DNA of 64,000 bases from Flavobacteriaceae bacterium (GTDB lineage: Bacteria; Bacteroidota; Bacteroidia; Flavobacteriales; Flavobacteriaceae): contig PKEA01000047.1 in assembly GCA_002862805.1 (NCBI GenBank), positions 1-64,000 on the forward strand. The letters run 5' to 3'. Every line of letters starts with the position of its first letter. Position 1 is the stretch's first letter. Position numbers and translations under genes: made by a program. Shown in pieces: positions 34,064 through 42,330 of the stretch. The notes below the pieces were generated by a model. It had not been told where the DNA came from. It ran no database searches and saw nothing but the letters and a program-made list of their open reading frames with translations.

Positions 34064-35326
34064 TTATTCTAGTTTATCAACGGATTTTGCAACAACCATC
34101 GATACAGCTGCATCACCAGTTACATTAACCATTGTTCTACACATATCTAATGGCCTATCTATTGCAAAAATAAGCGCCAATCCGGCTTCAGGAATTCCAG
34201 CTTGCGCCAATACAATTACCAACATAACCATTCCTGCCCCAGGTACTGCAGCACTTCCAATTGATGCTAATGTTGCTGTTGCTATAATTCCTAACTGAAC
34301 TCCAAAACTTAAATCCATACCAAATGCTTGTGCAATAAAAACCGCCGCAACGGCTTGATACAAACTTGTACCGTCCATATTAATTGTGGCTCCTATTGGC
34401 AGTACAAAACTCGCTACCTCATCATCAACTCCTAAATTATCAACCACTCTTTCCATTGTGACTGGTAAAGTAGCCGCACTAGAACTTGTAGAAAATGCTA
34501 ATAATTGGGCAGGAGCAATTCCGTTAAGGAAAAATTTTGGGCTTCTATTAGTAAGCACTTTTACAATTAGGAGATAAATTCCTATCATAATAGCTAAACC
34601 TAAAACAACGGTTAAACCATACATTCCAAGTGCTTTAAATAAATCTAGACTTGGAGATTCTGCTACTAAAGATGCTAATAATGCGAAAACCCCAAAAGGC
34701 GCTGCAAGCATTATAATATCAATCATTTTTAGAATTGCTTCATTGAATCCATCAAAAAATGCTTTTACAGGCATGGCTTGTTCTGCAGGAATTAGTATTA
34801 ATGCAATTCCAAAGAAAACTGCAAAGAAAATTACTTGAAGCATATTTCCATTATCTGCCGCTGCACCAACTATATTGCTAGGAACAATATCTTCTAATGC
34901 TTGAAGCGGTCCTGCTTCTTTTTGGTTTTCCGCAGCTGCAATTTTTGAATTGGCATCGTTAGAATAACTACCTACCAATTCTGTTCTTGTTTCTTCAGAA
35001 ATAAAACTTCCCGGTTTAATAATATTTACTACAACTAAACCTATAGAAACCGCAAAAACTGTTGTAAGAATATATAACCCAATGGTTCTTCCACCCATTT
35101 GAGAAAGTTTTGAAATATCTTTTAAATCAGAAACACCCTTAATTAAAGAAGCTAAAATTAACGGAACTGCAATAAGTTTTAATAAATTGATAAATATGTT
35201 ACCAAAAGGTTTTACCCAGTCAACAATTACTTGTTTTCCCCAATCAAATTGTATTAAAATAAAAGCAAATAATACCCCTAATAACATTCCTAGTAATATT
35301 TGCCAATGCAGTGCCAGTTTCTTCAT
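34064..35326 (-). CDS. Dicarboxylate/amino acid:cation symporter (GltP-like), copy 1
   Basis: A 420-residue SLC1-type transporter. Motifs: HP1 'LAFSTSSSAATLPVTMERV', TM7 'INMDGTSLYQAVAAVF', and TM8 'LDMCRTMVNVTGDAAVSMV', all as in the sodium-coupled aspartate transporter GltPh, including the Asp of the Na1 site ('NVTGD'). A polar insertion between TM3 and TM4 (about 112-145, 'SEETRTELVGSYSND') is longer than in the neighbouring copy. It probably imports glutamate or aspartate. It heads the operon symporter-symporter-dedA-FAD-mtgA. Confidence 0.92.
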   Translation of the reverse strand: MKKLALHWQILLGMLLGVLFAFILIQFDWGKQVIVDWVKPFGNIFINLLKLIAVPLILASLIKGVSDLKDISKLSQMGGRTIGLYILTTVFAVSIGLVVVNIIKPGSFISEETRTELVGSYSNDANSKIAAAENQKEAGPLQALEDIVPSNIVGAAADNGNMLQVIFFAVFFGIALILIPAEQAMPVKAFFDGFNEAILKMIDIIMLAAPFGVFALLASLVAESPSLDLFKALGMYGLTVVLGLAIMIGIYLLIVKVLTNRSPKFFLNGIAPAQLLAFSTSSSAATLPVTMERVVDNLGVDDEVASFVLPIGATINMDGTSLYQAVAAVFIAQAFGMDLSFGVQLGIIATATLASIGSAAVPGAGMVMLVIVLAQAGIPEAGLALIFAIDRPLDMCRTMVNVTGDAAVSMVVAKSVDKLE

Positions 35327-35412
35327 ATTGTATACTTTCTATTTTAAAACGTGAAAATAGGGATATTTTTCAAAAAATCAGTAATTTTAGCCTAGATATT
35401 AAATTTATCCCA

Positions 35413-37308
35413 ATGAAAAAATATATAATTTTAACTTTAAGCATGATTAGCCTAACAACCACTGCACAAGAAGTAATGACTCCTGAATTATTATGGAAAT
35501 TAGGTAGAGTTTCTCCTCTTGGAATTTCTAAAGATGGGAAAAACATCATTTATAAAGTAAGTACCCCTTCGGTTGAAGAAAATAAATCCAATTCCAAATA
35601 CTATAGCATTCCTGTTTCTGGCGGAAAAGCCATAGAACTTAAAGAATATAAAAGTCTAATTAACGATAAAAACATTTCCGCAGATGGAAAATGGACACTT
35701 TCAGATAAAGAAGTGAAAATAAATAAAGTTGATGGAAAGGATTTTTATCCAGAATTAGAAAAAAGTGATGTAAAAATTTATGATGCACTTGACTATCGTC
35801 ATTGGGATACTTTTAATCACGGAAATCACAATCATGTAATTCTAACCAATGCAAATGGAGAAGAAATAGACATCATGAAAGACGAACCATATGACGCACC
35901 TCAAAAACCTTTTGGTGGAGATGAAGATTATATTTGGTCGCCTGATGGTTCTAAAGTGATTTACGTATCTAAAAAGAAAACAGGAACGGCTTATGCTACT
36001 TCAACAAATACCGATTTATATGAATACGATTTAACTTCAAAAACAACTAAAAACTTAACAGAAAAGAATCTCGGTTATGATGTTGCTCCACAATTTTCAC
36101 CTAACGGAGATTTATCTTGGTTGCAAATGAAACGCGATGGTTTTGAAGCCGATAAAAACGACATCATCGTTCGTCACAAAGGTTTAGATATAAACTTAAC
36201 TTCTGGTTGGGATGGAACTGTAGATAGTTTCACTTGGAGTAAAGACGGCAAAAAAGTGTATTTCTTAGCGCCAGTTGATGGAACAAAGCAATTATTTGAA
36301 GTCAACTTTCCGGGTTTAACAAAAATTGCAGTTCGTGTTCGTCAAATTACCGAAGGTCAATTTGATGTGAACCAAATTATAGGTTTTCATGAAAACACTG
36401 TTTTGGTTACCCAAAGCGATATGAATCATGCGAATGAAATATTCAGTTTTGATTTAAAGAAAAATTCTTGGAAACAAATTACCAATATAAATACAGAAGT
36501 ATATTCAAAATTAGCTTTACCAAAGGTTGAAAAACGAATGGTAAAAACTACCGATGGGAAAGAGATGTTGGTTTGGGTTATTTTACCTCCAAATTTTGAT
36601 GCAAAAAAGAAATATCCAACACTTTTATATTGTCAAGGTGGACCGCAAGGCGCATTATCTCAGTTTTATTCATTTAGATGGAATTTTCAAGTAATGGCTT
36701 CACAAGGTTATATTATTGTGGCTCCAAATAGACGTGGAATGCCGGGTCATGGTGTAGAATGGAACGAACAAATTAGTAAAGATTGGGGCGGACAAGCAAT
36801 GGACGATTATTTAAGCGCTATTGATGATGTTGCAAAAGAATCTTATGTTGATAATGAACGATTGGGTGCGGTTGGCGCAAGTTATGGCGGATATTCGGTG
36901 TTTTATTTAGCTGGAATTCACAAAAACAGATTTAAAACATTTATTGCTCACGCTGGAATTTTCAACACACAAAGTATGTATGGAACTACAGAAGAAGTAT
37001 TCTTTACCAATTGGGATATGGGTGGCGCTTATTGGGAAAAAGAAAATGTTTCTGCACAAAAAGCAGTTAACGAATTCAACCCAATTAATTTAGTAAACAA
37101 CTGGAATACGCCTATATTCATTATCCAAGGAGCGAAGGACTATAGAGTTCCTATTGGACAAAGTCAAGAAGCATTTCAAGCAGCACAATTAAAAGGAATT
37201 AAGAGCCGATTTATGCTATTCCCTGAAGAAAATCATTGGGTTTTAAAACCACAAAATGGGTTGGTTTGGCAACGCGAATTTTTTAAATGGTTGAAAGAAA
37301 CGCTTTAA
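35413..37308 (+). CDS. S9 family peptidase (dipeptidyl/acylaminoacyl-peptidase type)
   Basis: An exported serine peptidase of 631 residues from 'MKKYIILTLSMISLTTTAQ'. An upstream extension of 34 codons would read through the divergent promoter region and bury the signal peptide, so the ATG at 35413 is chosen. The N-terminal beta-propeller has WD40-like blades ('YIWSPDGSKVIYVSKKK', 'FTWSKDGKKVYFLAP'). The C-terminal hydrolase domain has Ser490 in 'VGASYGGYS', Asp in 'QGAKDYRVPIGQS' and His in 'PEENHWV'. It probably removes dipeptides in the periplasm, complementing the prolyl oligopeptidase and the M4 protease. Confidence 0.92.
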   Translation: MKKYIILTLSMISLTTTAQEVMTPELLWKLGRVSPLGISKDGKNIIYKVSTPSVEENKSNSKYYSIPVSGGKAIELKEYKSLINDKNISADGKWTLSDKEVKINKVDGKDFYPELEKSDVKIYDALDYRHWDTFNHGNHNHVILTNANGEEIDIMKDEPYDAPQKPFGGDEDYIWSPDGSKVIYVSKKKTGTAYATSTNTDLYEYDLTSKTTKNLTEKNLGYDVAPQFSPNGDLSWLQMKRDGFEADKNDIIVRHKGLDINLTSGWDGTVDSFTWSKDGKKVYFLAPVDGTKQLFEVNFPGLTKIAVRVRQITEGQFDVNQIIGFHENTVLVTQSDMNHANEIFSFDLKKNSWKQITNINTEVYSKLALPKVEKRMVKTTDGKEMLVWVILPPNFDAKKKYPTLLYCQGGPQGALSQFYSFRWNFQVMASQGYIIVAPNRRGMPGHGVEWNEQISKDWGGQAMDDYLSAIDDVAKESYVDNERLGAVGASYGGYSVFYLAGIHKNRFKTFIAHAGIFNTQSMYGTTEEVFFTNWDMGGAYWEKENVSAQKAVNEFNPINLVNNWNTPIFIIQGAKDYRVPIGQSQEAFQAAQLKGIKSRFMLFPEENHWVLKPQNGLVWQREFFKWLKETL

Positions 37309-37316
37309 AAACACAA

Positions 37317-37360
37317 AATCAATAACAATTTCAAGTTTCAAACTTGTTGTTGATTTTTGA
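37317..37360 (+). terminator. Intrinsic terminator after the S9 peptidase gene
   Basis: AATCAA/TTGATT outer arms and CAAGT/ACTTG inner arms form an interrupted stem followed by a T-run. It overlaps the promoter of the next gene. Confidence 0.65.
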
Positions 37361-37372
37361 AATTTAAATTTG
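37344..37372 (+). promoter_or_regulatory. Promoter of the HExxH protein gene
   Basis: TTG, an 18-base spacer, then TAAATTTG fits TTG-N17-23-TANNTTTG. The box ends 9 bases before the ATG at 37382, so the transcript would have almost no leader. Confidence 0.55.
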
Positions 37373-37381
37373 TACTTGAAT

Positions 37382-37891
37382 ATGATGCCATTTGAAGAAA
37401 TTGAGTTTACCATAAAAAAGTTTCATGATTTAGAAATGACTATTGAAGCGGCTGAATTTTTAATTAAAAACTACGAATTAGAACATCCTAATTTTAAAGG
37501 TTTTGAATTGAGGGAAAAAGCCGAGCCTAGTTTTATATTGTTTACAACCGAAGGTGTTTTTGGAAAACCTCAAATTATTAGAATTCCCGAAAACACTTTT
37601 GAATTTCCATTGGTTTTAAATCTAAACTTATTGGCACATGAAATGTTGCATGTAAAACAAAAAGATAAGATAAGTATTGTTGAAGATAAAAACGAACGCG
37701 AATGGCAGGCTTATTATGAAAATTTATTTCACAAAGAATTTCCTTTAATTCCTGAATTAACTGATTTTCATAAAAAAGCATTTGCCAACAAAGCATTAGA
37801 ATATTATAACCGAATGGGGGAAAATTCAGAATTACAATTAAAATATAGAGAACAGAAAAATGAAGTTGAGCAATTAGTTTCTTCACAATAA
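37382..37891 (+). CDS. Hypothetical protein with HExxH zinc-peptidase-like motif
   Basis: A 169-residue protein without signal peptide. Its centre reads 'NLNLLAHEMLHVKQKDKI', an HExxH motif (His86, Glu87, His90), and a downstream acidic helix 'NEREWQAYYENLF' could give the third ligand (Glu). This layout is seen in small metallopeptidase-like proteins, but no named family was recognised. Start candidates are two adjacent ATGs at 37382 and 37385; TTG codons upstream are inside the promoter. It stands alone between a terminator and the trpS terminator. Confidence 0.75.
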   Translation: MMPFEEIEFTIKKFHDLEMTIEAAEFLIKNYELEHPNFKGFELREKAEPSFILFTTEGVFGKPQIIRIPENTFEFPLVLNLNLLAHEMLHVKQKDKISIVEDKNEREWQAYYENLFHKEFPLIPELTDFHKKAFANKALEYYNRMGENSELQLKYREQKNEVEQLVSSQ

Positions 37892-37919
37892 AAAAAGTCC
37901 TGCAATGCAGGATTTTTTT
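37889..37919. terminator. Bidirectional terminator between the HExxH gene and trpS
   Basis: The stem TCCTGC / GCAGGA with loop AAT is flanked by an A-run and a T-run, usable on both strands for convergent genes. Confidence 0.88.
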
Positions 37920-37937
37920 GTTTTTATATTTTGAATA

Positions 37938-38906
37938 CTAATAACCTAGTTTCGCTCGAACACGTTGTAAAACGCCATTGGCCACTTTACTTGCTTTTTC
38001 AGCTCCTTTTAACAACAAAGCGTCTACTTCTTCTAAATTGTTAATGTAGTAATTGTATTTTTCTCTTTCGGTAGCGAACTTTTCAACGATAAGTTCAAAT
38101 AATTCTTGTTTTGCATGTCCGTATCCGTAGTTTCCACCTTCATAATTAGCGCGCATTTTTTCTATTTGAACTGGAGAAGCTAATAGTTTATATAAAGTAA
38201 AACAATTACAAGTATCTGGGTTTTTTGGTTCTTCAAGTGGTGTACTATCTGTTTCAATAGACATTATTTGTTTTCGCAAAGCTTTATCATCTAAAAATAT
38301 ATTGATAAAATTATTTGCCGATTTACTCATTTTTCCACCATTTGTTCCTGGAATAATCATAGTTCCTTCGTCAATTTTAGCTTCAGGCAAAACAAATGTT
38401 TCTCCCATTTGATGATTGAAACGAGAAGCCACATCGCGGGTAATTTCTAAATGCTGTAATTGATCTTTTCCAACTGGTACTAATTCTGCATCGTATAATA
38501 AAATATCGGCCGCCATAAGCATTGGATAAGTAAACAAACCTGCATTAACATCATCTAATCTATCTGCTTTATCTTTAAACGAATGTGCTAATGTTAAACG
38601 TTGAAACGGAAAGAAACAACTTAAATACCAAGATAATTCGGTAGTTTGCGGAACATCTGATTGACGATAAAAAACCACTTTATTCACATCTAAACCACAA
38701 GCTAACCAAGCCGCAGCAGTACTGTAAGTGTTTTCGCGAAGCGTTTTTCCGTCTTTAATTTGAGTAATTGAATGTAAGTCAGCAATAAACAAAAACGGTT
38801 CGTTATTAGGGTCATTTGCCATTTTAATTGCCGGAATAATTGCTCCTAATAAATTTCCTAAATGTGGAGTTCCTGTACTTTGAACTCCCGTTAATATTTT
38901 TGCCAT
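37938..38906 (-). CDS. trpS: Tryptophan--tRNA ligase
   Basis: TrpRS charges tRNA-Trp. The 322-residue class I synthetase shows the HIGH-like 'STGTPHLGNLLG' (10-21) and the KMSKS loop 'GGKMSKSANNFI'. Length is typical of bacterial TrpS. The upstream region shares a 226-base spacer with the candidate RNA and plsC. Confidence 0.95.
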   Translation of the reverse strand: MAKILTGVQSTGTPHLGNLLGAIIPAIKMANDPNNEPFLFIADLHSITQIKDGKTLRENTYSTAAAWLACGLDVNKVVFYRQSDVPQTTELSWYLSCFFPFQRLTLAHSFKDKADRLDDVNAGLFTYPMLMAADILLYDAELVPVGKDQLQHLEITRDVASRFNHQMGETFVLPEAKIDEGTMIIPGTNGGKMSKSANNFINIFLDDKALRKQIMSIETDSTPLEEPKNPDTCNCFTLYKLLASPVQIEKMRANYEGGNYGYGHAKQELFELIVEKFATEREKYNYYINNLEEVDALLLKGAEKASKVANGVLQRVRAKLGY

Positions 38907-38983
38907 TTTTATATATTTTGTACAAAAATAGGTTTTTTACCCAAATGGTAAAAGAGTAATGCTAAAAGGTTGAAGAATATTGC

Positions 38984-38991
38984 TATTTTTG
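38984..38991 (+). promoter_or_regulatory. -7 element of the candidate RNA gene
   Basis: TATTTTTG fits TANNTTTG; no TTG lies at the normal -33 distance. Transcription would begin near 38997. Confidence 0.45.
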
Positions 38992-38996
38992 ACCTT

Positions 38997-39121
38997 CATA
39001 TAAAAAAGGTAATTAGTTTGTGCTCTAACCCTGATGGAAGTGATAGCTTACTGAACTTGTTTCAGTAACTAAAACGAACAGCAGGAATGTAATTTAAAAA
39101 ATGCCCGAAAGTTGGGTTTTA
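38997..39121 (+). ncRNA. Candidate structured small RNA (or plsC leader)
   Basis: The non-coding spacer between trpS and plsC holds, in order, a -7 element, a segment 'CCCTGATGGAAGTGATAGC', a perfect 8-bp stem TTACTGAA/TTCAGTAA with loop CTTGT (39048-39068), a second single-stranded segment 'TAAAACGAACAGCAGGA', and a terminator-like GCCC/GGGT hairpin with T-run. CCTG (39030-39033) can pair with CAGG (39082-39085) to enclose the whole. Conserved-looking flanks around a variable hairpin recall a multi-copy RNA motif of Flavobacteria, possibly the Rfam 'Flavo-1' motif; that identity is from memory and not verified. Confidence 0.5.
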
Positions 39122-39132
39122 AAATATTGTAA

Positions 39133-39876
39133 ATGAAATTATTTAAAATAGTCTTTTGGATTCTTTGGCGCATTTGGTTTTATGTGTTGATAATGGCTCC
39201 TATTATTGTTTTATTTCCAGTTCTGTTTGTTTTGGTTTTATCTGACAAAACCTATCCTCAGTTTTATAAAGTTGCTCGTTTTTGGGGAAAATTAATTTTA
39301 TTTGGAATGGGTTTTTACTATAAAATTGATTTTGAACAACAGCTTGAAAAAGGAAAAAGTTATATGCTTGTTGCCAATCATACCTCAATGACAGATATTA
39401 TGCTGATGTTGGCAGTTGTAAAAGATAATCCTTTTGTTTTTGTAGGAAAAAGAGAATTAGTAAAAATTCCTATTTTTGGTTTTTTCTATAAACGTGTATG
39501 TATATTGGTTGACAGAAGTAGTAGTAAAAGTAGGTTTAAAGTGTTTGAATTGGCTCAAAAAAGACTTCATCAAGGATTAAGTATTTGTATTTTTCCTGAA
39601 GGTGGAGTTCCTGATGATGAAAGTATAGTTTTAGATACTTTTAAAGACGGTGCATTTAGATTAGCTATTGAGCACAAAATTGCTGTTATACCTATGACAT
39701 TTGCCGATAATAAAAAACGTTTTTCGTTTACTTTTTTAAGTGGAAGCCCGGGAAAAATGCGGGTAAAAGTTCACAAAGCAATAGAAACTCAAAACCTTGT
39801 TATTGAAGACAAAGGAAAAGTAAAAGACGAAGTAAGAACTATTATTTTAGAACAACTAAATACTTTTAATAATTAA
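39133..39876 (+). CDS. plsC: 1-acyl-sn-glycerol-3-phosphate acyltransferase
   Basis: PlsC acylates lysophosphatidic acid to phosphatidic acid in phospholipid synthesis at the inner membrane. The 247-residue protein has N-terminal membrane segments (about 8-38 and 52-64) and the acyltransferase motifs: HX4D 'VANHTSMTDIMLML' (about 80-93), 'FVGKRELVKIPIFG', 'ILVDRSS' and 'IFPEGGVPDDE' (about 155-165). An intrinsic terminator follows. Confidence 0.92.
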   Translation: MKLFKIVFWILWRIWFYVLIMAPIIVLFPVLFVLVLSDKTYPQFYKVARFWGKLILFGMGFYYKIDFEQQLEKGKSYMLVANHTSMTDIMLMLAVVKDNPFVFVGKRELVKIPIFGFFYKRVCILVDRSSSKSRFKVFELAQKRLHQGLSICIFPEGGVPDDESIVLDTFKDGAFRLAIEHKIAVIPMTFADNKKRFSFTFLSGSPGKMRVKVHKAIETQNLVIEDKGKVKDEVRTIILEQLNTFNN

Positions 39877-39880
39877 CTAA

Positions 39881-39909
39881 AAAAAGTCTCGCAATTTGCG
39901 AGACTTTTT
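39881..39909 (+). terminator. Intrinsic terminator after plsC
   Basis: The stem GTCTCGCA / TGCGAGAC with loop ATT is extended by A-run and T-run. Confidence 0.9.
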
Positions 39910-39965
39910 AAGTTTCAAAAGTATGGGATTTGAAACAAACTTAACTTAAGCTTAACCAACAAAGC

Positions 39966-41777
39966 TTAAAAACTAAAACTTATCCCAGAATACAATCCTA
40001 TAAAATAAGGCTTGAAATTTCCAGAATCATTACTAAAAGTATTGATTTGGTATTTAAACATTGGTTGAAAATTTGCTTGAAAAGATTTCCAAAACGCATA
40101 TTTAAAACCCAAACCGACATTACTACTAAAATGTATATTGTTTAAATTATTTGCTTTACCTATTTCCATTTCTGTTCCATTTGAAACCAATGATACGGAA
40201 TTAGAATTTAAAAAAAGAGTACTCATTCCTCCTACTAAATTGATTCCAAATTTTTTATCTAACAATTTATAGTTTAACTCTAATGGAATTTCTATGTAAC
40301 TAATATTTTGACTTAAAGAACCTGTGTTGTTTTGAACGTAATTTTCAACATCATTGCTATTACTCATTGCTTGTTTATTGGCTAAAATAATGTTTTCACC
40401 ATTTCTATTTCTTTCTATTGTTTTAACATTATAATTTACAGAGCGTAAAGTGGTTGTGTAATAAACATCGTTTGTTGAATAATTAAAAGCTAATGTATTT
40501 ACTCCTGATTTTAAACTAAACTTATTAGACATTTCATATTCTAGACCTAAACCAAAACTTAATGAATTTTCATATGATTTAGAATTGTCCTTAAATTGCT
40601 CATCTATAGCCGAACCACTAGATGTTGAATTAAAATAAACAGGCGAAGCGTTTGTGCTAACCGCCCATTTATTTCTTTTCTCTTTTTCTTTTTCATCAGC
40701 ATCTTCCCCTTCTAACTTTTCTTTAAGCAATTTCTCCAATGGGTTTTCTTCAGTTTCAACTGAAGCCAAAAGGATACTATCTTCAACTGCATTTGCAATT
40801 ATATTTTCATTCTCTATTAATAGAGAATCTGTTTTTTCTATACTTGATGAGTTTTCTGAAACAACCATTTCATTATTAATACCTTTATTTGAATTTAATA
40901 ACTTAAGTTTAGATTTATTAATTAAACTGTTGTTTTCTCCCTCTTTCTTATTGAAAACCAACTGACTATCCTCTTTAGAATTAGCATTTTGCTTTACAAA
41001 CAATTGTTCGTTACTCTCAATATTTGATTTATTTTGTGTTTTATCATTAGTTACTAAATTTTGGTTTTCACTAATAGAATTTAAACTATTTACAAATAAT
41101 TGATTATTGTCTTTTTGGTTTGATTTTTTTTGCAATTTATTATTAGTTGCTAAACTTTGATTTTTACTAATAGAATTCGAATTGTTTTCGTTAACAGATA
41201 ATTGTTTATTATTTGATTTCGTTTGTGTTTTATTATTGGTCACTAGACTTTGATTGCTAAACACTTCTCTTTTATTGATAGAAGGTTTATTGTTCTTTTT
41301 TTGACTTTTGTTTGAAACGACTCCTCTATTTGAATTGCTATTTATGGTATTGTATGTGTTTTTATCCAATTCTTTACTATTGACAGAATTCTTGTTCTCT
41401 AAGACAACATTGCTGTTGTTGTTTAACATTTTTTCATCTAACAAACCTTCGCTTTTAATTGACGTTGGATTTAATTGATTGTTGAATTCGTTTCCTTTTG
41501 TATTTGCTTCTACGTTTGAAATAGAATTTTCATTTATATTATCTGAATCATTATTTATTAAACTTGTGTCGTTTCCTTTATTTATAAAAACAAAAAAAAC
41601 AATTGCTAAAGAAGCAGCTATTCCGCTTGTCTTAAACCAAAATGGGATAACTCTTTTTTTCTTTTCTTTTTTATTTAAACGTGCTGCAATATTATTCCAA
41701 GAATCTGAAGGTGGGTTGACTTCAAAATCTTTAAATTTTTCTTGAAAAAGACGTTCTAAATTTTTACTTTCTTTCAT
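39966..41777 (-). CDS. Trans-envelope protein: anti-sigma-like N-terminus, Asn-rich linker, outer-membrane barrel
   Basis: A 603-residue protein of unusual design. Residues 1-42 are cytosolic-type and resemble short anti-sigma N-termini ('LERLFQEKFKDFEVNPPSDSW'). One hydrophobic helix follows at about 47-66 ('FWFKTSGIAASLAIVFFVFI'), with no signal peptide. Residues 67-365 are an Asn/Ser/Lys-rich low-complexity stretch that includes three ~32-residue repeats (175-270). The last ~235 residues form an outer-membrane beta-barrel domain ('NKWAVSTNASPVYFNS' ... 'YFIGLYSGISFSF'), with the terminal Phe expected for barrel assembly. The start overlaps the ECF sigma stop by four bases. Role as anti-sigma/sensor is inferred from position and topology. 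Confidence 0.8.
   Translation of the reverse strand: MKESKNLERLFQEKFKDFEVNPPSDSWNNIAARLNKKEKKKRVIPFWFKTSGIAASLAIVFFVFINKGNDTSLINNDSDNINENSISNVEANTKGNEFNNQLNPTSIKSEGLLDEKMLNNNSNVVLENKNSVNSKELDKNTYNTINSNSNRGVVSNKSQKKNNKPSINKREVFSNQSLVTNNKTQTKSNNKQLSVNENNSNSISKNQSLATNNKLQKKSNQKDNNQLFVNSLNSISENQNLVTNDKTQNKSNIESNEQLFVKQNANSKEDSQLVFNKKEGENNSLINKSKLKLLNSNKGINNEMVVSENSSSIEKTDSLLIENENIIANAVEDSILLASVETEENPLEKLLKEKLEGEDADEKEKEKRNKWAVSTNASPVYFNSTSSGSAIDEQFKDNSKSYENSLSFGLGLEYEMSNKFSLKSGVNTLAFNYSTNDVYYTTTLRSVNYNVKTIERNRNGENIILANKQAMSNSNDVENYVQNNTGSLSQNISYIEIPLELNYKLLDKKFGINLVGGMSTLFLNSNSVSLVSNGTEMEIGKANNLNNIHFSSNVGLGFKYAFWKSFQANFQPMFKYQINTFSNDSGNFKPYFIGLYSGISFSF
40968..41255 (-). repeat. Three ~32-codon repeats in the Asn-rich linker
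   Basis: Three units begin 'NQSLVTNNKTQTKSN', 'NQSLATNNKLQKKSN' and 'NQNLVTNDKTQNKSN' and continue with 'QLFVN/QLSVN'-like segments. They lie in the predicted periplasmic linker. Confidence 0.8.
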
Positions 41778-42316
41778 TTTACTTTGGGAATTGAAGATTG
41801 CTCATTCAACTCTATCTTTTCTTTTAATATTCCTTTTGCTCTAGCTAAATTTGATTTAGACGTTCCAACACTTATTCCTAACATTTGTGCTATTTCTTTG
41901 TGTGAATACCCATCCATTACATATAAATTAAAAACTAACCTATAACGGTCTGGTAATTCTTGTATTATTTTGGTTAAAAATTCTATCGAAACAGTATCAT
42001 CTTCAATTTCCAAACTTGTTTCGTCTGGAATGTTTTCTGAAATTATTTCAAATACATTTTGATTTCTATATTGTTGTAAAACATAATTTATTACAACTCT
42101 TTTACACCAACCTTCAAAAGAACCTTTAAAATCATATTTATCAATTTTTTCAAAAATCAACAAAAAACCTTCCTGTAAATTATCTTGAGCTTCTGCATAA
42201 CTTCTCGAATACTTAAGACAAACTGCAAAAATTTTAGGACTTAGAGTCTTATAAACCTGCTCTTGTGCTTTAGTATTTCTTCTTTTACAGTCATTTATAA
42301 GTTGCTCTATAATCAC
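41774..42316 (-). CDS. ECF-type RNA polymerase sigma factor
   Basis: A 180-residue extracytoplasmic-function sigma factor. Region 2 covers about 10-80, with 'KYSRSYAEAQDNLQEGFLLI' and 'FKGSFEGWCKRVVINYVL'. Region 4 covers about 115-170 ('LPDRYRLVFNLYVMDGYSH' and the helix-turn-helix 'EIAQMLGISVGTSKSNLARA'). It overlaps the downstream trans-envelope protein by ATGA, so the two are translationally coupled, the usual arrangement for sigma/anti-sigma pairs. A lipoprotein gene lies 14 bases upstream. Confidence 0.93.
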   Translation of the reverse strand: MIIEQLINDCKRRNTKAQEQVYKTLSPKIFAVCLKYSRSYAEAQDNLQEGFLLIFEKIDKYDFKGSFEGWCKRVVINYVLQQYRNQNVFEIISENIPDETSLEIEDDTVSIEFLTKIIQELPDRYRLVFNLYVMDGYSHKEIAQMLGISVGTSKSNLARAKGILKEKIELNEQSSIPKVK

Positions 42317-42330
42317 CTATGATTTACTAA

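Noticed and set aside
35311-35412. Longer N-terminus of the S9 peptidase
   Set aside because: It would read through the divergent promoter region and place a signal peptide in the middle of the protein; the ATG at 35413 gives a normal signal peptide.
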